Source: W425 sp964503235 (lineage in GTDB: Bacteria > Chloroflexota > Dehalococcoidia > Dehalococcoidales > RBG-16-60-22). Taken from it: a stretch of DNA of 34,066 nt. The notes below the pieces were generated by a model. The model saw only the letters and a program-made list of their open reading frames with translations, made no database searches and had not been told where the DNA came from. Shown piece after piece: positions 31,165-34,066 of the stretch. The stretch is taken from assembly GCA_964503235.1 (NCBI GenBank), contig CAZCZJ010000016.1:1-34066 (forward strand), given 5' to 3'. Position 1 is the first letter of the stretch. Each line of letters opens with the position of its first letter. A program made the position numbers and the translations under genes.

Positions 31165-32462
31165 TCTCTTTCTCCTTCGGCGACCGCGGAGTCCTTAATC
31201 GCCTGAAGACAGCTTTCGTACAGCTGCCGGGCGGTCTCTTCGCTTCTTGCCTCGGCTGTTATTCTTATCTTGGGCTCAGTACCCGAGGGACGCACCAGCA
31301 GCCAGCCATCCCGGAAATTGAGCTTGATACCGTCGGTATTACTGACCGAAAGCGGCTCCAGAGCCTTCAAGCTCGATTCCAGGCGGGACATATCAACGCT
31401 ATCACTGACAGTACTTCCCCGGAGTAAAGGATACGAGGGTATGCTATCAACAAGCTCGGATAATTTTTGCCTTGCAGCAATAGCCGCCAGTTGAGCGGCG
31501 GCGTAGATACCGTCGGGGCAGAGCGACATCTCCGGGAAAATCCAACTGCCGGAGGTCTCACCGCCGAACTCGCCGCCGTTCCTGAGTTCCTCGGAAACAG
31601 CCGTGTCCCCTATCCGCGTTCGCCTGACATGACCTCCCATCTCCTCGATAGCCATAGAGGCATCCAGCGTTGTCACCAGGTCTTTCACTCCCAGTACGCG
31701 GGCGAATACTGCCAGCAGTTTATCCCCGGGGATAAACTCTCCGCGGTCATCAATTGCCATCATGCGGTCGGCATCACCGTCATGAGCGATACCGAGGTCG
31801 GCTTTCGTATCTTTGACCTTTTGACATAGTTCTTCCAGATTAGCTGCGGTTGGTTCGATGCCGCGGGGAAAGAAACCGCTGGGATTGCAGTTAAGGGATA
31901 TAACTTCAGCACCGAGTCGCTGAAGCATCGGGGGAGTGACCTCGGAAGCCGCTCCACAGCCGGCATCTACCACTACCCTGAGCTTTAATCCGGCAGGGAA
32001 GCGGGCTAATATAAAGTCGATATGTTTGTTTACCGCTCCTTCATAGAAGCCGCTTAGCTTGACATCTTGCCAGCGGGTCGTGTCCAGCGATGAGGTTAAA
32101 ATTGCTTCTTCTATTTGCTCCTGCTGAGAGGATGTAAACGAAGAACCATCCGGATTAAGCAGTTTTATACCGTTGTACTCGGGGGGATTATGGGAGGCGG
32201 TAATCATCACCCCGGCATCAAATTCTCTGGTAGCGTAAGCCAGGGTCGGCGTGGGTGTCACACCGGCATCCTGACAACCGGCGCCTGACGCCAGCAGTCC
32301 GGAGATAACGGCATGTTTCATAACGTCCCGGGAAGTGCGCGTGTCAGTGCCGACGACTATATTGCCGTACTTTCTGCCCACTGCCAGACCGACGCGTAAA
32401 GCCAGGTCAATCAGGTCTTTATTAAAGAGAGCACGTATGCCTGAAGTGCCAAAAAACCTCAT
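31161..32462 (-). CDS. glmM: Phosphoglucosamine mutase (GlmM), archaeal-like
   Basis: 433 residues; converts glucosamine-6-phosphate to glucosamine-1-phosphate. It begins MRFFGTSGIR, has the phosphoserine Ser90 in ITASHNPPEYNG, the metal loop DGDADRM (Asp228, 230, 232), the sugar-binding GGETSGSWIF and the phosphate-binding RPSGTEPKIRI near the C terminus. Related archaeal enzymes can also act as phosphomannomutase; operon context favours GlmM. It has no ribosome-binding site, and the -10 element lies only 9 bases before the ATG. First gene of the glm operon. Confidence 0.93.
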   Translation of the reverse strand: MRFFGTSGIRALFNKDLIDLALRVGLAVGRKYGNIVVGTDTRTSRDVMKHAVISGLLASGAGCQDAGVTPTPTLAYATREFDAGVMITASHNPPEYNGIKLLNPDGSSFTSSQQEQIEEAILTSSLDTTRWQDVKLSGFYEGAVNKHIDFILARFPAGLKLRVVVDAGCGAASEVTPPMLQRLGAEVISLNCNPSGFFPRGIEPTAANLEELCQKVKDTKADLGIAHDGDADRMMAIDDRGEFIPGDKLLAVFARVLGVKDLVTTLDASMAIEEMGGHVRRTRIGDTAVSEELRNGGEFGGETSGSWIFPEMSLCPDGIYAAAQLAAIAARQKLSELVDSIPSYPLLRGSTVSDSVDMSRLESSLKALEPLSVSNTDGIKLNFRDGWLLVRPSGTEPKIRITAEARSEETARQLYESCLQAIKDSAVAEGERD

Positions 32463-32471
32463 ATACTACTA

Positions 32472-32499
32472 ATTCTACTCTTACAGTGACAAATGTCAA
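32472..32499 (-). promoter_or_regulatory. Promoter of the glm operon, with shared TTGACAWTTGTCAC motif
   Basis: On the - strand TTGACA (32494-32499), 16 bases, TAGAAT (32472-32477). The -10 ends 9 bases before ATG 32462, so the message is probably leaderless. TTGACATTTGTCAC (32486-32499) is almost identical to the -35 region of the MoxR operon (20465-20478). Confidence 0.7.
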
Positions 32500-32563
32500 C
32501 CAAGTTAACCCTGATGTTGAGGCTAGCTGTCTGAAAGAGAATTCTGATGATGAATAGCCTGCA

Positions 32564-33859
32564 CTAACACTTGGCCACTTTGACACCCAGGTACCGGGCC
32601 ACCAGGTCCATGGCGCAGTACTGTCCGCACATGCTGCAGGCCGAACCTGCGGTAGCCCGTTCGCGGTGAACAAGCCTTGAACGCTCGGGATTCAGCGAAA
32701 GTCTTGCCTGCTCTTCCCAGTCGAGGTTTTTCCGCGCCAGAGCCATTTGTCTGTCCGTTTCTTTAGCCCCATTTACACCCTTAACGATATCGGCGGCATG
32801 AGCGGCGATACGTGAGGCGATGACGCCTTCCCTGACATCATTAACATCGGGTATCGCCAGGTGCTCCGAGGGCGTGACGTAGCAGAGAAAGTCGGCTCCA
32901 GCTGCGGCGGCTACCGCCCCACCGATAGCCCCGGTAATATGGTCGTAACCGGCAGCGATATCGGTTACCAGCGGCCCAAGTACATAAAAGGGAGCATCTT
33001 TGCAGAGGGATTTTTGAAGGCGGATATTCATCTCAATCTGGTCAAGCGGCAGGTGCCCCGGTCCTTCTACCATTACCTGAACGCCGGTATCTTGGGCCCT
33101 CTGCACCAGTTCTCCCAGCGTCAGCAGTTCCTCCACCTGGGGACGGTCGGTGGCATCGGCGATACAACCGGGACGCATACCGTCACCCAGACTCAGGGTA
33201 ACGTCATACTCGCGGGCGATATCCAGCAGGCGGTCGTACTGCTCGTAAAGCGGGTTCTCGCGGTCATTGTGCAGCATCCAGCCGGTTAGAAAAGCCCCGC
33301 CGCGTGAGACGATATCCGCCACCCTTCCCTGCTGTTTCAAACGCTCAATAGCCTTCAAAGTAACACCGCAGTGTACGGTGATAAAATCCACTCCGTCCCG
33401 GGCATGTTCCTCGATAGCCGCGAACAAATTATCGGCGCCCATCTTGACGATGGCACCGTGTTTTTCAATAGCTTCAATACCGGCCTGATAAATCGGCACC
33501 GTACCGACAGGAAGCGAGGTAGAAGCAATAATCGCGCGCCTGATAGCATTGATATCACCACCGGTGCTTAAATCCATGACCGTATCCGCCCCGGCATCTA
33601 CAGCCACCCGCAATTTTTCAAGCTCGGTATCGATGCTGCCGAAATCCGACGATGTACCGATATTGGCGTTTACCTTGGTGGAGAGACCTTTACCGATACC
33701 GCGCGGCGTAAGTGAAGTATGCATAATATTAGCCGAAATGACTACCGTTCCTTCGGCAATACGCCGGCGAACGACTTCAACATCAAGCCCTTCGGCTTTC
33801 GCCACCGCTTCCATTTCCGGCGAGATATTTCCCTTTTTAGCTATTTCCAACTGTGTCAT
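32564..33859 (-). CDS. thiC: Phosphomethylpyrimidine synthase ThiC, short form
   Basis: 431 residues; this radical SAM enzyme converts aminoimidazole ribotide to HMP-phosphate in thiamine synthesis. The family barrel is clear (SANIMHTSLTPRGIGKGLST, GADTVMDLSTGGDI, DGVDFITVHCGV, SRGGAFLTGWMLHNDRENPL, LSLGDGMRPGCIADATDRPQ, VEGPGHLPLDQIEMN). The C-terminal iron-sulfur Cys are CSMCGQYC, spaced C-x2-C-x3-C, while the long bacterial form has C-x2-C-x4-C. ATG 33857-33859 has GGAGGT (33866-33871) 6 bases upstream; upstream in-frame codons are riboswitch sequence. The expression is controlled by the TPP riboswitch. Confidence 0.97.
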   Translation of the reverse strand: MTQLEIAKKGNISPEMEAVAKAEGLDVEVVRRRIAEGTVVISANIMHTSLTPRGIGKGLSTKVNANIGTSSDFGSIDTELEKLRVAVDAGADTVMDLSTGGDINAIRRAIIASTSLPVGTVPIYQAGIEAIEKHGAIVKMGADNLFAAIEEHARDGVDFITVHCGVTLKAIERLKQQGRVADIVSRGGAFLTGWMLHNDRENPLYEQYDRLLDIAREYDVTLSLGDGMRPGCIADATDRPQVEELLTLGELVQRAQDTGVQVMVEGPGHLPLDQIEMNIRLQKSLCKDAPFYVLGPLVTDIAAGYDHITGAIGGAVAAAAGADFLCYVTPSEHLAIPDVNDVREGVIASRIAAHAADIVKGVNGAKETDRQMALARKNLDWEEQARLSLNPERSRLVHRERATAGSACSMCGQYCAMDLVARYLGVKVAKC

Positions 33860-33872
33860 TCCGGCACCTCCC

Positions 33873-33922
33873 CAAAATAATAAGACCAAGGGCTTGGGCG
33901 GGTAATGCCAGACCCCTGGTCT
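33873..33922 (-). terminator. Expression-platform terminator of the TPP riboswitch
   Basis: On the - strand AGACCAGGGG (33913-33922) pairs with CCCTTGGTCT (33883-33892; one G-T), followed by TTATTATTTT. It stands between the aptamer and the thiC ribosome-binding site. A competing small hairpin, CAGACC with GGTCTG, uses the same 5' arm and could act as the anti-terminator side. Confidence 0.8.
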
Positions 33923-33932
33923 GATTTTCTCT

Positions 33933-34018
33933 CGCTTCCCTACGCTCGAATTAACGAGTTCAGGTTCCAAGGGTCGCCCCGATATTATCGGGACTCTCAG
34001 CCCTGAGCACCCCCAGCG
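33933..34018 (-). promoter_or_regulatory. TPP riboswitch (THI element)
   Basis: On the - strand the aptamer runs from CGCTGGGGGTGC through the conserved GGCTGAGAG, a variable stem (CCCGATAATATCGGG), GACCCTTGGAACCTGA and a small stem (CTCGTTAATTCGAG) to CGTAGGGAAGCG. The P1 stem pairs CGCT (34015-34018) with AGCG (33933-33936). Binding of thiamine pyrophosphate should stop transcription of thiC at the following terminator. Confidence 0.95.
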
Positions 34019-34034
34019 TTTATATTGTACCTAT

Positions 34035-34063
34035 ATTATAAAACAGGACTGTGAACAAAGCAA
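34035..34063 (-). promoter_or_regulatory. Promoter of the thiC riboswitch transcript
   Basis: On the - strand TTGCTT (34058-34063), 17 bases, TATAAT (34035-34040). The expected transcription start lies about 10 bases before the aptamer. Confidence 0.65.
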
Positions 34064-34066
34064 CAG

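Noticed and set aside
33860..33970. N-terminal extension of ThiC to an upstream start
   Set aside because: The extra codons are the riboswitch expression platform; the ATG at 33857-33859 has its own strong ribosome-binding site and matches the family start.

Overview
The window looks like a chromosomal segment of an anaerobic Chloroflexota bacterium, most likely of the class Dehalococcoidia. This is inferred from the gene mix: an archaeal-style UDP-GlcNAc operon, a two-Cys/two-Cys desulforedoxin, EFR1-type ferredoxins, short-form ThiC, a GYD protein, CARDB lipoproteins, a heliorhodopsin, and many dispersed palindromic repeats. No rRNA or tRNA gene, CRISPR array, intact insertion sequence or prophage was seen.

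Layout. (1) 1-3574, + strand: the 3' part of cobyric acid synthase (cobQ), a GYD-domain protein, a zinc-finger/winged-helix protein, a small membrane protein and a TrmH/SpoU RNA methyltransferase. (2) 3575-4930: a palindromic repeat, then two overlapping lipoprotein genes that appear to share one split domain. (3) 5046-9945: a DNA-damage mutasome (ImuB-like inactive Y-family polymerase, DUF6504 protein, DnaE2/ImuC polymerase) behind a near-consensus promoter whose spacer holds a GAAC-N4-GTTC LexA operator. dnaE2 carries about 94 extra codons made of four tandem palindromic repeats, all in frame. (4) 10045-11492: a strong promoter driving two decayed genes (cupin and FAD oxidoreductase remnants), facing an intact cupin of the same family. 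(5) 11687-14948: a desulforedoxin-DrrA-DrrB operon divergent from a heliorhodopsin gene, with a CRP/FNR-like palindrome in the operon promoter. A broken serine-recombinase tail follows the heliorhodopsin gene. (6) 15099-18889, - strand: a DUF1003 membrane protein, a decayed zinc-ribbon gene, an FAD disulfide reductase and a flavodoxin-ferredoxin fusion. (7) 19214-20097: the trans-translation pair ssrA (tmRNA) and smpB. (8) 20465-26960, + strand: a six-gene MoxR/DUF58/DUF4350/DUF4129-like membrane operon. (9) 26947-32499, - strand: a complete UDP-GlcNAc operon, glmM, two GlmU-like paralogues and glmS. (10) 32564-34063, - strand: thiC under a TPP riboswitch with a visible terminator.

Most unusual points: the heliorhodopsin locus, where the protein seems to lack both histidines of the usual Schiff-base cavity; the palindrome-built insertion in dnaE2; a 14-base motif (TTGACAWTTGTCAC) forming the -35 region of both the MoxR operon and the glm operon; probable leaderless starts for glmM and smpB; and the split lipoprotein domain.

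All calls come from reading the sequence and from memory of protein families. No database search was run.
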